From: Helopsaltes ochotensis
Taxonomy: Eukaryota; Chordata; Aves; Passeriformes; Locustellidae
Direction: 5' to 3'
Assembly: GCA_013400155.1 (NCBI GenBank)
Contig: VXBM01000674.1
Coordinates: forward strand, 102,460 to 166,459
DNA length: 64,000 bases
Positions 1 through 12,800 of the stretch are shown here, piece by piece. The notes beneath the pieces were generated by a model. It did not search any database. It was not told the DNA's origin and saw only the letters and a program-made list of their open reading frames with translations. Every line of letters begins with the position of its first letter. The first letter of the stretch is position 1. The translations under genes were made by a program, and so were the position numbers.

Positions 1-3000
1 AAACTCCCTCTACTTCAGTTCCTTCCAAATACAGTATGGTCACTTGGAATTTTGCTCTCATATTTATGGGCGTGATGCAGTAAGTTTTCCAAAATTTTCA
101 TAGAAATGGGAATAGGATGTAAGTGCTATTTTGATAGATTTCATAAGAATAAAATAGTTGGGATAAAGATTTTCCTTCTGAACTTGAATTTTGTGGTAGT
201 TAGCAAGCTTGGTCCTAGTTACTACCCAAATACAGGTATTCTAATAATAGTACAGATTCAGCAGGGAGGAAACTTGGCTGAGTTTCAAGGCAACCCAAAA
301 TTTGTTAGTAAAACTAACTTATTCCTAACCTGAAAGAATGTTTCTGTATTTACTCAGCTCCTCAAAGAGTTTTGCAAGAGTTCATCTGCTTTTTAGACAC
401 TCATTCTAGAAAAAGGGAAGTGGATCTTTTTATGACAGGGTGGGGAATATCCTGTGTTAATGTTGGGCTTTTTTTTGCTTTTCTGCCTGTTTTTTTCTCT
501 GTGAAATAAGAGGACTTCTAGTAGCTGCTAGAAAGTGGCCAAGGACCTGCGATTATAACCAAATAAAAATGTGGTTTAAAGTTCCAGGATGTGGAACATT
601 TAAGCTGTGTGACGGAGATCGGATTGTGTAACTACTTAGAGCAAGCATGGACTATGCCTGCTAGTGAGGACATTTATAGAGTAGAGCTGATCCAAGCAAC
701 CTCGATCTTGCTTTCAGTTTCCTTGCTGATGTTTTCCTTCCTTCCTTCTTTCTGTTTTGTCCCCTTCTTCTCCCAGGAGAGCCAATGCCAAGCACACATG
801 CAATCGTTCACTGCATTTGGCTAACTGCCCAGCAATGATGCCGGCAGCTGAAACATTTTTCCTCCTCTCTCTCTCTTCTACCCGAATGCTCAACTCTTTG
901 TTACATTCCCATCTTGATTCGTGGCAATCACAACTGCTGCCAGAGCCTTTGATCCCTGCCACCTACCAGCGACTTCTCATTTCTCAATCTCATTCAGTCC
1001 TGTCCTGCAGCTTTCTCTTGCAAATCTCATGCTTGTTCACATTCTTGTGAGCCAATGCACCTGCGCTATAGTGGCTGGGACTTGGGACTCGTATAGACAC
1101 ACCTGAGGTATCTTTGAAATGATCTGTTGAACAAGTACCTGGGGTATGGCTTCATGTTTGCTATAAACTGATTTACAATCATCTTACTGACCTGCCCTTG
1201 GTTGTGTGCTTCTGCCGTTTCCACTCACAGAACCAAAGCCAAGTGATTATGGGGCCACGCATTTGCAGATGAAATAAAACAAAAATTCAATGATTTTTTC
1301 CTGGGCATGTCCCTAAATCAGATTAAGAAATGGTGCCAATGCCTGGTGTGCCTGCACAATTACTACATTCAGCAAGAGGCAATGATTATTAGCAGCACAG
1401 GGCCATGGGGAATTGTCTTTTTTGGGACCAGAATTTGTTCCACATCAATGTTGAGATTCCTCCTTTCTGATTTTGCAGCAGCTTCTGTCAATACTTGAGG
1501 TCCCAGCCAACATAATTACAGGCTCTTCAAGAAGATGGCTGGAGTCAATTCAAAAAAGGGCTCAAATAGAATACAGCTGGATCTGAGGCAAAAAAATCCA
1601 TTACTGTTAAAAAAAACCCCAATCTGACTCATGTGGCTTCACACTTCTTGACCTTCGTTGTGTTCTTCATTCTGTGTTCTTTGGGGACATCTAGAATTTT
1701 GTGATACATGTTTGCAAGAGACATGAACTCTGCAAACTCTGAACTGCTGCCCAAGCCCTGCTGGCAATGAAAAATTATGTGGAATAAACCCCACCTCCTT
1801 CGAAGAGCAATTTTGGGTGGACATGAAACTAAGCATGTTTGCGCAAATGTTGTATTCCTCCCTCTGATAAATTCTATTACAAGCCCATGCATCAACTTTT
1901 CTAATCACTGTTCCAAAAGAATCAAGATCTATTTAATTTACCTATTCATTTGGCAAGGGAGTAACTGCTTTACCACCAAGGGAGGCAGGGCACAAACGTG
2001 GTTTTACAGCTGTTTGGCCAAGGCTTGCAAGACCCCCTTACAGAAGCCTCAGAAGACAGAATTGGAAAAAGCACTTTGTTCTTTATCCTCTGGTGAGGTA
2101 AATAATAATTATACTTGACTTACATTACATCATGTAAGAGCTGGTACAACTGCCTGGGCATATACGTTAGTCTAACCACCTTGTAAGCTGAGTTAGTTGA
2201 AGAAGAGAAACAATAATTACATCCCCAAAAAGTCTGAGTTTGAAAATTGTAACTCCAGAACAGAACAAAAACCCAACCACAAATAATGATGGATATTTTT
2301 TAGGAAAGTAGGGTGATCTGCTGGGGATGTTTCCTTACTTTTGATTCACATCTTGTTGCTATTGATAAATTTGTGTGTATGATTGTCTGTTTTCCTGATG
2401 AATCATGTTTTTGAGATTTTCCTGAGCTGGATGTTGTGGTGCTCATGCTCCTTCAGATTTTAAGTCAACATCTATTTGTTGCTGGATAATTTAGTGTTCA
2501 CCATTTCATTTGGTGTATTTCTGTGTTTGAAGATCTACTTTTGTAATCTTCTTTAGAGGGCACATATGTCATTAGCTCAGTGCACTAGGGTTTAGCCCCA
2601 TGAATCTTATACTGGTATTAGATTCTGATCACTCACCCTGTTCTGTAAAATGAAGAAAAAATTTAAAAAATAAAACTCTAGGCAAAACATGTTTATTAAA
2701 ACACTTATTTTTCCTGTTTTTGTAGTCTTTTATTTTGACCTGGAATAAACTCTGAACTTGACTGCAATGTGATTTTTTTTCCCAGGCTTCTTGTCAAAAT
2801 GATTCATTACTCAAGAAAAAGAAAGTAAAAAGAGCAGAATAGGATGGTTGGTCTCAGGAAGCTCTTGAGCAGCTTTGTTCATCTTGTGTCCAGTACAGCA
2901 GTTAAGAACTGTGTGCTTTTTTTTCAAACCCAGAAGGTTAAACAGGGCTTGTACAACACTCATAAGTGAAACATGCAGGATAAAAGCACTCCTGTTATGA

Positions 3001-5466
3001 TGAGGGAGCAGCAGGTGTTAGATTCACATGAGAAGAGAGTAAATTACCTCCAGCTGAAATATTACATGTATATCAAAATTGTTTGCCTTGCTTGGCACAA
3101 GCAAATTATTTGAAGTACTAAGGACTGTGGTTGCGTAAGAATTAGCTGTACACAGAACTCCTCCCTTTTTTAGTTAGAGAACTCATCTCAGTGAACATCA
3201 GATCAACCCGTGCTACTCTCCCCAAGTGGGTAAAATGTAGTTTGACTTCTATTAAATTTTTGAGCCCATAATTTCAACTTAAGTTCTTCTCTGGGTCTTT
3301 TGTGCCAAGTTACTCAAATCATAATGTGGAGTCCATGGGATTTAGTCTCCTTAGAAAAGGAAAACAAACATATTTTACCTAGTTTGCAACAAAGGTATTA
3401 TGTTTATGTAAAGTCTTACTCTATCAAAATACCATGTTATGTATGTTCAAAGGTCTTCTGGAACAAAACCGAACGTTACACATTACAGGTATTCCCTCAC
3501 CCATGATTTTTCATTTGCTGGCCTATCTCATGAAAAGTCCTGACACCAGAAGAAGTTTAGAACACCAAATAATATGTAAAAATGCATCATTCACTGCAGT
3601 AAGTTCTTCATTCTGGATTTTTTTGGGGGGAGGAAATGGAGCTCTGAGGTTACTTTTCTTAAAATGATACTTTCTAATCTCTCTGCAGAGAGAAAAGCAG
3701 TACATCCAAGTGAGAAAATGTTTACATTTTGTTTACCCTGTAAATCTCTAAAAGCAAGTTCTTGTACATAAAATACTGGCAGACTCTTTGTTGCTTTGTA
3801 TGTCCTATTTGCAAACCATCTGGCTATGACACGTCCCATTATCCAAACCAATCCTGACACTGAAAGTAGCCAACTCCTCTTAAGCCTCTCAGATACTTCA
3901 TCCCACTTCTTTTCCTTCATGCAAAATTACCAAGGCATCCGTTCTGAAGACTTGATGTGTTGCACAGCAGTTTCGCAGCAAAAATAATTAGAGGCATGGA
4001 AATAAAATATGTAATGTCACCAAACTGAGGTATAGAAAGAGTTAGTCCCAGTATGTAATTTGAAATATGTTCCACTAATTTTTCAAGACTAAAAAAGTCC
4101 TACCATTCCTTAGGCAGTATAAAAAAAATCAAAAATGTTAATGAACAATAGACATTTCTATTCTTCTCAAACACGTAGCAAATAGGATTTACCCAATGTG
4201 AGTATCAGCTACATAAAAAAGGCATATTCACAGTACACTCTGCAGATATATCTGGGAATTGAGCTCCTTCAGCCATAAATAAGAAAAGATCTGGAGGATT
4301 TCTCTAAACTGGGACAGTTAAGTAAGAAAAGGATAGAGAAAACGCGATCATCTTCTTGGCACCATCATCCCAAAACAGCTGTAAAATAATTGCCACTCCT
4401 CATCCTTTCTAGATTGATGAATACATAAAGGAAAAACAAGCTGGTTTCTTACCAGTCTTTTTATAAGCTATCTGAAAAGGAGATTCTTCTGTAGAAAATC
4501 CAGAAAAATTGTTTAGTATGAGAGAAGGCTAATCCTTAGGGCATATCACTTTTGTAATTCATTAAAACTGCAAGTAAGTGTATCTTCTGAAATGTAGTGA
4601 CTCATATATTCTAATTGGACTGGTATTAAGCACTTCCTTTTTGGCCAAATTACTGTGACAGGTTTCCAGTATATGACAGTGAAATGACAGGACAACTCCA
4701 ATATCAACAGCTTCAGAAGTTCAGACAAAAATACATCTTGGACCATTAAAGACATCTGAAGATACAAGTAAGAATTTCACTGGAATTTCAGTTAAAATAA
4801 AAATAATAGAAATTGAAAATTCAGCCAACGATATTATCTCAGAACATTAAAGACATCAAAAAATATGCATAAGGATCCAGGAAAACTACCAGGTTACCTG
4901 TACTACTGGAAAGGGTTTTGGTGCAAGAGCTTTTGGATGTCTATATCGCGTACATCTGCTGATTGTAGTCAAGATATGCGTTTACTACTGATATTTAGAG
5001 GTTAATTAGCTCCAAAAATATCTTGTATTGGATTGACTGTTAATTAGCTTCACACCTCTTAGTAAAGTAATTTGGAAAACTCTCACTATATGCTTCAAAA
5101 TATTATTTGTTGAAAGATAACAATCAGGAAGGTGCTAACCATATTTACACATACTAGTCTCCCTTCCTCTTACTGAAAGTTTGTGCTAAATTTAGAGCCT
5201 GTCTGGCACAAAAGCACATAGAAGCGGAAATGTGGCTGGTTTGTTATAGACACATTGTATTTTGCTTCAAACAGCTAATGGGTGAATTTATGCACCACAA
5301 CATTATTTTCTCAGAACATGAATAATTGTAGGTATTTAGAATCATGCATAATAAACATTTTGAAATGTGGTCCAGCTACTATATGAAGATCATTTCTGTC
5401 ACAAAGATTTAGAAGCTTAACATTTTATAGACACTACAGCCAAGCTAAATACCCAGCTGGAGTCCT
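1..5466. other. AT-rich 3' flank of DOCK11, no gene recognised
   Basis: All open frames are short (113 codons at most), have no recognisable protein and lack credible splice-linked partners. No CpG island, RNA gene or repeat family was identified. In mammals the next gene past DOCK11 is IL13RA1. Nothing here resembles its exons. Confidence 0.6.
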
Positions 5467-5472
5467 TTTATT
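5467..5472 (-). terminator. candidate polyadenylation signal AATAAA
   Basis: tttatt on the given strand, that is AATAAA in DOCK11 sense. It is the first canonical hexamer after the stop, about 1.26 kb downstream. Confidence 0.35.
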
Positions 5473-6588
5473 ACGGCATTTTGTTACACATCCTTTAAAC
5501 TCCCACTCTTCCCATACGAACTACTGGAACAATATTTACAATTGACAGGATTTTGAAAAACACAGATGTTAAAAATGTTGCTGGATAAAAGAACTACTGA
5601 ACTGTGTTCTTCTTCCCGAATCTGAAGCCTGTTATTAAAAAAGAGGCAGAGAATGTATGAAAGCTTTGGGAAGTGGAAGAAGGAATAAAAGAATTCTGGA
5701 AAACACATTTTCTCCAACCACCTATCAGATAAAAACAATGAGCTTTCAGAGAACAGATCAGTTTAACAGGAGGGAACATACATGATTTGTGGTGCTCACA
5801 AATCCTTCAATTTTGTGTAAGTTATTTTGATGTGCTGCAATTTTTTAAACCACAGCTCCCCAATTATTAGATGTTTTCCCAGAAGTTGTTAAAGCACGTT
5901 ATAATTTCCAACTCAATTTAAGCTGTTCTCAGAGTTTATATCTGTGTGAGATTGTGAGTGGCAAGCAGGAGAAAACTCATTTCAAATGACACATCTCTCA
6001 GGTTTGCTCTCAGTAAGCACAATCCATCCTCTCCTGCAGCTGTGAAAGGTTACCTAAAATTGGAATCAGCTACAGTAAGCTCAACTTTCATAGAGATTAC
6101 ATTAGAAATATCTCCTCTGAGGATGTATGAAAATTAAAATTTCTGACTTAGGTTTTAGTTATTCCAGACTAGGGCAAGTTTACTCTCATTGAGTACAACA
6201 GGGGTATGTGGACCCCAAGTCACTTTTTAGAAGAGAAAGGTGTCTTACCAGTAAACACAATTTCTCTTTCATATCCCCTATTCAACAAAGCTTTTAGCAG
6301 CAAATATGATATAATGCTAATTCTATATACCCTATACTCCTTCTATTTACAAAGTAGCTTTACATTTTACTATATTTCATTGTACAACTTTACATACTAT
6401 GTCATTGTTTCTATTCATAGTTCAGCAATTCAACACATATCTAGATAATTGCCTTTTCATGCCCTGCTATTCATTTAGCTTCAAAAAAATAGTAGAAAAG
6501 CACAGTGGTGCAATGTCCAGGCACTTTCAATGTTGCTCAGCAAAATAAGCAAGCACCCTGTTTGAAAGCATGGCAACTTTTTTCTGGG

Positions 6589-6640
6589 AAAAAAAAAAAT
6601 TAAAAACAAACACAAAGCAAAACAAAACAAACCATCCCAC
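6589..6640 (+). repeat. A-rich simple repeat (CAAAA-like)
   Basis: A run followed by imperfect CAAAA and CAAA units within the probable 3' UTR. In the transcript it is U- and G-rich. Confidence 0.75.
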
Positions 6641-6733
6641 GATTCAATCTTTGCTCATCATGGATGGTTTTAGACAACCTTTATACAGTTCCAAGAATTC
6701 CTGAGAAAGCTCTGTAAAATATGACTGATATGT

Positions 6734-6856
6734 TTATATGTCAGCAGTGGGTCTGAGTGAGCAGTAACTTCCATCACCAGAGGTTCCGCTGATCGCACAG
6801 AAGACATGAAGAGAGTCCTGCATCCACGGCGAATGCATTGTGTCCTCATGATAGAT
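6734..6856 (-). CDS. DOCK11: DOCK11 window exon 49 (last coding exon, C-terminal tail)
   Basis: Residues 1898-1937 and stop TAA (6734-6736). IYHEDTMHSPWMQDSLHVFC then AISGTSGDGSYCSLRPTADI. Acceptor ctttgtttag. The first half matches DOCK11 tails. The last 15 or so residues differ from the mammalian end I remember, but they still finish with a small-acidic-hydrophobic pattern. Confidence 0.9.
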   Translation of the reverse strand: MYHEDTMHSPWMQDSLHVFCAISGTSGDGSYCSLRPTADI

Positions 6857-9800
6857 CTAAACAAAGCAAAACAATCACAAATTCAATACTTTCACTTCAT
6901 TGTGATAATTAAGCTGTTTAAAAAGGTATGCAAAAAAGATATCCAACCTTGTCTTCAAAGCTGTTTCACAAAGGCAGCGTAACAAAGAAATGAGAAAGAA
7001 GAGTAGTTTAGTGATTTCTGTAGCATTAATATATATATACCATTCTGTGTATTACTGGATCACTTTTAGTTACAGCTAGGCACTGTACAAAAGAAACAGT
7101 TCTCTGTACAACTATTTGTTATTATGTCTTAGCAGTAACAGAATTCTAATAGGTTTTTTTGTGAGCATGGGGAGTACATGCAGCTAAATCCCCCGCAAAA
7201 ATCCCCCACTACCTCTGTGTCCAGATTTTGTACTTTGTAGCCTGAAGGACACTCTGACAGCACAGGATCCAGCTGGAATGGCAGAGCTGACTGTGTACTT
7301 ATTTCCTATATTTACTATGTGGTCCACCAGTCAAGTTAGTTAACTTGAAATTGTATTAGTGAAACTGAGATCACTGGCCATCATAAAAGCTTCTGGACAT
7401 CCAGCTTTCTGCCAGTCTCTAAAATTTCCTGGATCTGTTCAGCTGCAGTTTATCAATTTTTTTTGTGTTTATATTTTAGCTTAAAGGATCTGTAAATAGG
7501 TCACAGGCTGACCCATCTGCTCTTGGATCTCAAACGAAGGGCACTGCCTGTGCTGCTTTAGGAAACTGACAATATTCAGAAAAGCATATGTTATTTGCAA
7601 TGAGAACCCTAAGTTAAGGCACTATACTTTTTACATTTAACAAAGTAATGTTGTAAAATAAGAAAACTTATTCTATGAGGTTGAATTTTTTGGATATTAG
7701 GCCATTTTTGATGGCAATGCAAAGTTCAAGTCAGCCATTGTACACATAATGTTGTGCAACTATGAGGAACAGTGTTCACAATCATGGTACTTTTAGCTGC
7801 CTTTCGAGGTATTGCAAGAAGAAAGTGAAAAGTATATCCTTCCCAGGGAGTCCTTTACTTGGACATTTCAGTCATATTTTGCCCATTAAGCAAAGACAAC
7901 ACAACAGTGGATAAATCTATTGAGATAACAGGGGGTGTGTTTTAACAATGCTTCTTTGTTCTAAAATAATCTTAACTATTGTACTTGGACAGCACAGGAC
8001 TGAGTGATTTGTTTTTGATTTGACTATTGCAAAATTCAAGAGCCACAAAAGTTCCAGCAGCTGCATGCAAATTAGATGTCTTGGCACTGGCAAACAGCTT
8101 AGAGAAAGCAGGTGGCAGTTCTTGTGAGCAAGCCTCTCTGAGCAAAGTTCAGTAGAGGAGTATGCAGGTAGTGGCAATGAAAAGAACAGTGAGGCAAATG
8201 TGCAAAAATCAATAGTTTGTATGCTAAAAAAATGGTGGCCGTGAGCAGAATAGAAGGAGAATCTAAAAAAAGCAACAGGAATGCAGCAGTCACTCTCAGA
8301 TCCACCCTTACACTCCTACAAAAAAATTCATACCCATCATGAGACTATTTCCCTGAAATTATATTTTACTCTTCCATAACAAGACTCTTGATTCTCATAA
8401 GCATAATTTTATTGTAAATTAACCTTATTTACAAACAGCAGCCTGGTGCAGTTGTATTATTTTGCCACTTGCAGATTTTTCAATTAGTGTGAACAACTAC
8501 TCAACTCACTGTGGAATTTGCCTGTCCATTTTTTGTAAGTTAACATGTTGCATCTTTAATTCATAGTCACACATAGACTGCATATTGACTAACTAGGAGA
8601 TCGTGAAAGCATTCTTCTATATTTCAAGTTCTATGGACCTAAATGCAGTCTGCACTGTTGATTTAATATCCTCGATCCTATAAATGTACAAAATTTCTTT
8701 TGTCATAATGAAGGCAAAATAAAGACCAGAGGTATGGAAATTACTTCAGAAAGCCAGTTCTTATCTAATTTCACAGCATGATACTAGACAGAAGTACAAC
8801 TGCTCTTTGAATCTCTCACCTCTCTGATGCTACTATTCAAATATATTTTCCTAGGAAGATCCAAGAAAACATAAAATCATACATCAGATAAATTAGCATG
8901 AATTTTAACAGCGCATATAAATGGCATTAGGCAAAAATTATAAGAAAACATATGTAAGGAAAAATAACATATTAAATAAAACCCCATAAGCTGGAGGTAT
9001 CTGAGGAAATGGAAATTCTGCCAGAGAACTTTGACCTGTGACCTCTTTAAAATTTGTAGACATGATGCAGAATATGGCAGAGGATTTCTGATGACCACAG
9101 CAGGCAGTAGTGTGTCACTGAAGACTCCACCCTGCAGCACTCTGAATACTAACACCAGGCTGAGACTTTCAGTCAACAGAAAGCAGTTTTAGGAATCCTC
9201 CAAATCTACTGCTTAATTTTCATGTTCACTTACTCGCCCATTTACATTTAGCTACAGAACATGAGGAGTGATCCCATTTTCAGTTCCCAGCCCGTTTTCA
9301 GGGTAGTCAGTTTTCAATCAAAGGGAGCCAACTCCGTGGGCTCCCACTGTGCAGTACGTGCCTGTTCATGGATGATGTCAGAAAGCTCTTTCACCATATC
9401 CTGAAAGTTTGATTTTAACCCCTCATGGTACTCCACTTGATCCTCCTTAATGAGACGCTCATTGAGCTCCAGAGCAATTCCACAGGCTTGGATAAACTTC
9501 CTGGGGAGGAAAGGAATGAACTTGGAGCATTACAATAGTCCAGCCAAAGCAAGCAACTGAACAGACAGGCAAATCTCAGTATTTCCCACCCCCTTTTCTT
9601 GACTTTGGGGCAAGACATATGCCAGGAGTATTCCCTGGCACAGTGAACCAGGGAAGGAAGAGGGACTGCAACAAAGGTATTGGGTTTTCTGCTGGAGCTC
9701 TTTGAGCCTGGATGCTCAGTAGATGGGGCAGCCAGTCCTGCAGAGCTGGCCAGAGCTGGGTGTGTGCGACACAGCCAGGCTGTCAGAGGTCAGGCTCCTG

Positions 9801-12800
9801 ACAGGAGAGACACCCCCAGAAGGAAGTTCACTCCATGGAAAGCTGTAATGCTCTTTCTGGGATCTGTTACTCATTCTTTGCTTCATTTAACACACATATT
9901 TTCCTTTTTTATAAAACTCCATAAAAATGCACTCACAATTGAAATGGAGATTGTGTTTGCATTGCAGGGCTGGAAAGTAAAACCATGCATGGCATGCTTT
10001 CAGGGATTGCTCTCTGATTGCCAGGTTACTTGATACACGGAAGAAGAATGGGATTGGCCCAAATGCTGCTTTCTTCATACAACGAGAATGGAGAAATGGG
10101 TGAAATGGCAATCACCAGCACAGAGTGAAAAATGCAGGGGCTGGTGGACAACTGGTTATACCTGAGACGTCCAGAAAAGAGTGTGGCAAAGATTTATCAT
10201 CCTGAGGTGAAACAAGAGTTTCCTAATCAAATCCTGGGGGACACTTTGAAGTGGGGACAGAAATTGGAAAAACACCTGTGCAAGTCACACAGTTTCAAAA
10301 ATCAGCAACAGAAACAAGAACAGTGCTCTTTCATGAACTGGGAAAGGATCTGCTTTAAAATATTTCAAGTTCATTATTAGTTAGGAAAAATCCCCTTGGA
10401 AAAATTGGCAAACAGTGCGCAATATCAAAGATCCGTGAACACAGGACTGTCATATCTCTGGTTTTCAAACATACTTCATGTGATAATCTCAAATATCCAC
10501 GCAAACTGTTGAAAGAAGTGTTCAAGCAAATCTCCCCATGGAGTGCACAGCCCTGAACTTAGGAACTCTTGATATATATAATTTCATTGCCTTTTTTCAT
10601 ATGTGTGAGCACCCCACAAGACTTGGATCTTTATAAGACATATTTAAATATCCAGTATGTCCTGCGTTTGGAGAGAGACAAAAATACAATCAAAGCAGGT
10701 ATAATCTTCCAGCCAGCTGCTAGTTTTTATTTCTTTAAAAATCCTACCTGAACATTTCTTTTAATTCATTCACCTTCTTAGCAGGGTATTTGCTGGATTG
10801 GCTGTCACTTAGGAAAGCTCTGGCATAGGCCAAAGGACCAGCATTAACCTAGAATAAAAGAAGAAATCATTTATGCTAGAACTCTTGCTGAGATAAAAAG
10901 AGATATTGTTTCCTCATATTTTCCTCTTATTTCCAGGCAGAAAAGCAGCACAGTCTGAGTCCTAAGGTCACTTATCCAGCTTGAGAAGCCAGGTTCACAA
11001 AATAACTTTGTGCCTGATTCTTACAGTACAGTCTCCAAGACTTAAGTATATTTCAGCAGTAACTTATGGCTAATTAATGTGCAATTACACTTGGACTTGA
11101 CACTGTATATACCACTGGAGAAAATGTTTATTCCCATGAACCAGTTGCTTGTGTAGCAGTGAACGTGACAGGAAGGCTGTGCTGGAGGCTGCAGCCCTGA
11201 AGCCCGGGTAGTTAATGATTTCTGGAAAGTAAATGCGTTGTGACGATGCCTCACCCTGAGCTGTGTATGTAAATGCAATTCTGAACAGACATCAAACAGA
11301 CTGACCTGCACAGAAACACAGCCCTGCAGCTTGAGCTGCAGCTGGATCATGTCAACATCACCAGCAGAGCTGCAGAGTTTCTGCAGCTCTGCTGTCTTGT
11401 CCTTTATTTCATCAGTAGCAACATCGATTGGTTTTAAATTAACTTGATGTTCATAATTGACCGGAATTCTCTTCTTAACATAGGGAAAGGAGTTCAAAGC
11501 TAGCAGAAACAAAAAAAGAAATGTATAGATTAAAAAGTCATGCAGCAAATAGGAGCACTCCTCATAGAACATATATAAGCAGATTCTTGCCCTTGGCAAT
11601 GCAAAATCCCAAACAAGGCTATAATTTACCAGCACGATTTCTTAATCTGTAAAAATGTGCACATAAAAATACAGGCAAATTCCCTCTCCCAACCAGAATA
11701 TTCTCTCACAATTCTGATTAAGTTGAGAGAATTTGTCACACATCTGGAATATTTTCATGAGCTAGAATAGTCTCCTAATAGTTACTGATACTGTCTCATG
11801 CTCAGATATTTGTACTTACTAGTTAGAATGGTCCTTTTTTTACATTGTTCTTCCACACTGCCATGCTTTTTTCCAGATAAAGTGTAAGGAGTTTCAAATA
11901 CAAATTTATTGATATTATGATTTCTTTCAAACTCAGTTTTTCTTTCAGACATTTCTTTATCTTCAAAGTAGGGTTTCACGTAAGTCACTTGAATATGGGC
12001 ATACTTGGGATCAAGGTCTTTAACGTTGACCTATGAAATAAGAAGGTTACTCATAGGAGGAGCAAAGGTTACTAAGTTATAATTGGCTAATCTATTCACT
12101 GGGATCTGATTTAAACTAATTCCCTGCTGACTGGCCTCACTGCATGAAGGCCAGTGACATGCCAAATGCTCATTTTGTCCTAAGCTGGGATGTCTAGACC
12201 ATCCATCAGCAGCTAAGACAAGGAGGTGTGGCACAAGAAATACATCACCTGGTGCCAAACAAGCTGTTCCTGCTGTAGGCAGTCACATCCCCTGATCCAT
12301 CACAGCACAGGCTTGAGCTACTCAGTCCTTCTAATATGCCTGCAGGCTTGCACTAAACCAGGTTTGGGATCACCAGCACTGTCTTTGCTAACCCAAATAA
12401 ATCCCACTTCAGCCTAAGGGTGTGCCCAGCTCTTGCAGGAAGCATAAATAAATATTCCATATGAAAAGAAAGGAGCTAAGGCTGCAAGGCCCAAAGAGAT
12501 TTTCTTTTAGACTTGCAGCACCAAAGCAACAAGAAGTAACATGGCTTCCAGTCACCTGATGCTCTGTGCTGGTTTCTAATGCCTTCAACAAGGCTCAGCA
12601 CGATGGGGATTGCAATTTCCCGTTCCCAATTCACACCTGGGAGCCACAGCAGCACCAACACTTCTCAACCTGTGCATGAGGATGCCAGGGGCAATTCGAA
12701 GCTAGGTGTTTGTAAGAAGGTGGAGGAGAGGGCTCATGCTTCCCCTCCCACTGGCAGAAGGAAGAGATGCTCTGTCATGCTCCTTCAGCTCCACAGAGCA

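Larger units (their letters stand above)
5467..6733 (-). other. DOCK11: probable DOCK11 3' UTR
   Basis: AT-rich sequence after the stop. The first canonical AATAAA on the coding strand is at 5467-5472. Variant hexamers occur earlier, such as TATAAA near 6679-6684, so the true end could be much closer to the stop. The extent is inferred; the sequence itself shows no cleavage site. Confidence 0.4.

Noticed and set aside
1629..1908. Overlapping minus-strand frames of 88-89 codons in the 3' flank
   Set aside because: No recognisable protein and no splice-linked neighbours; not IL13RA1-like.
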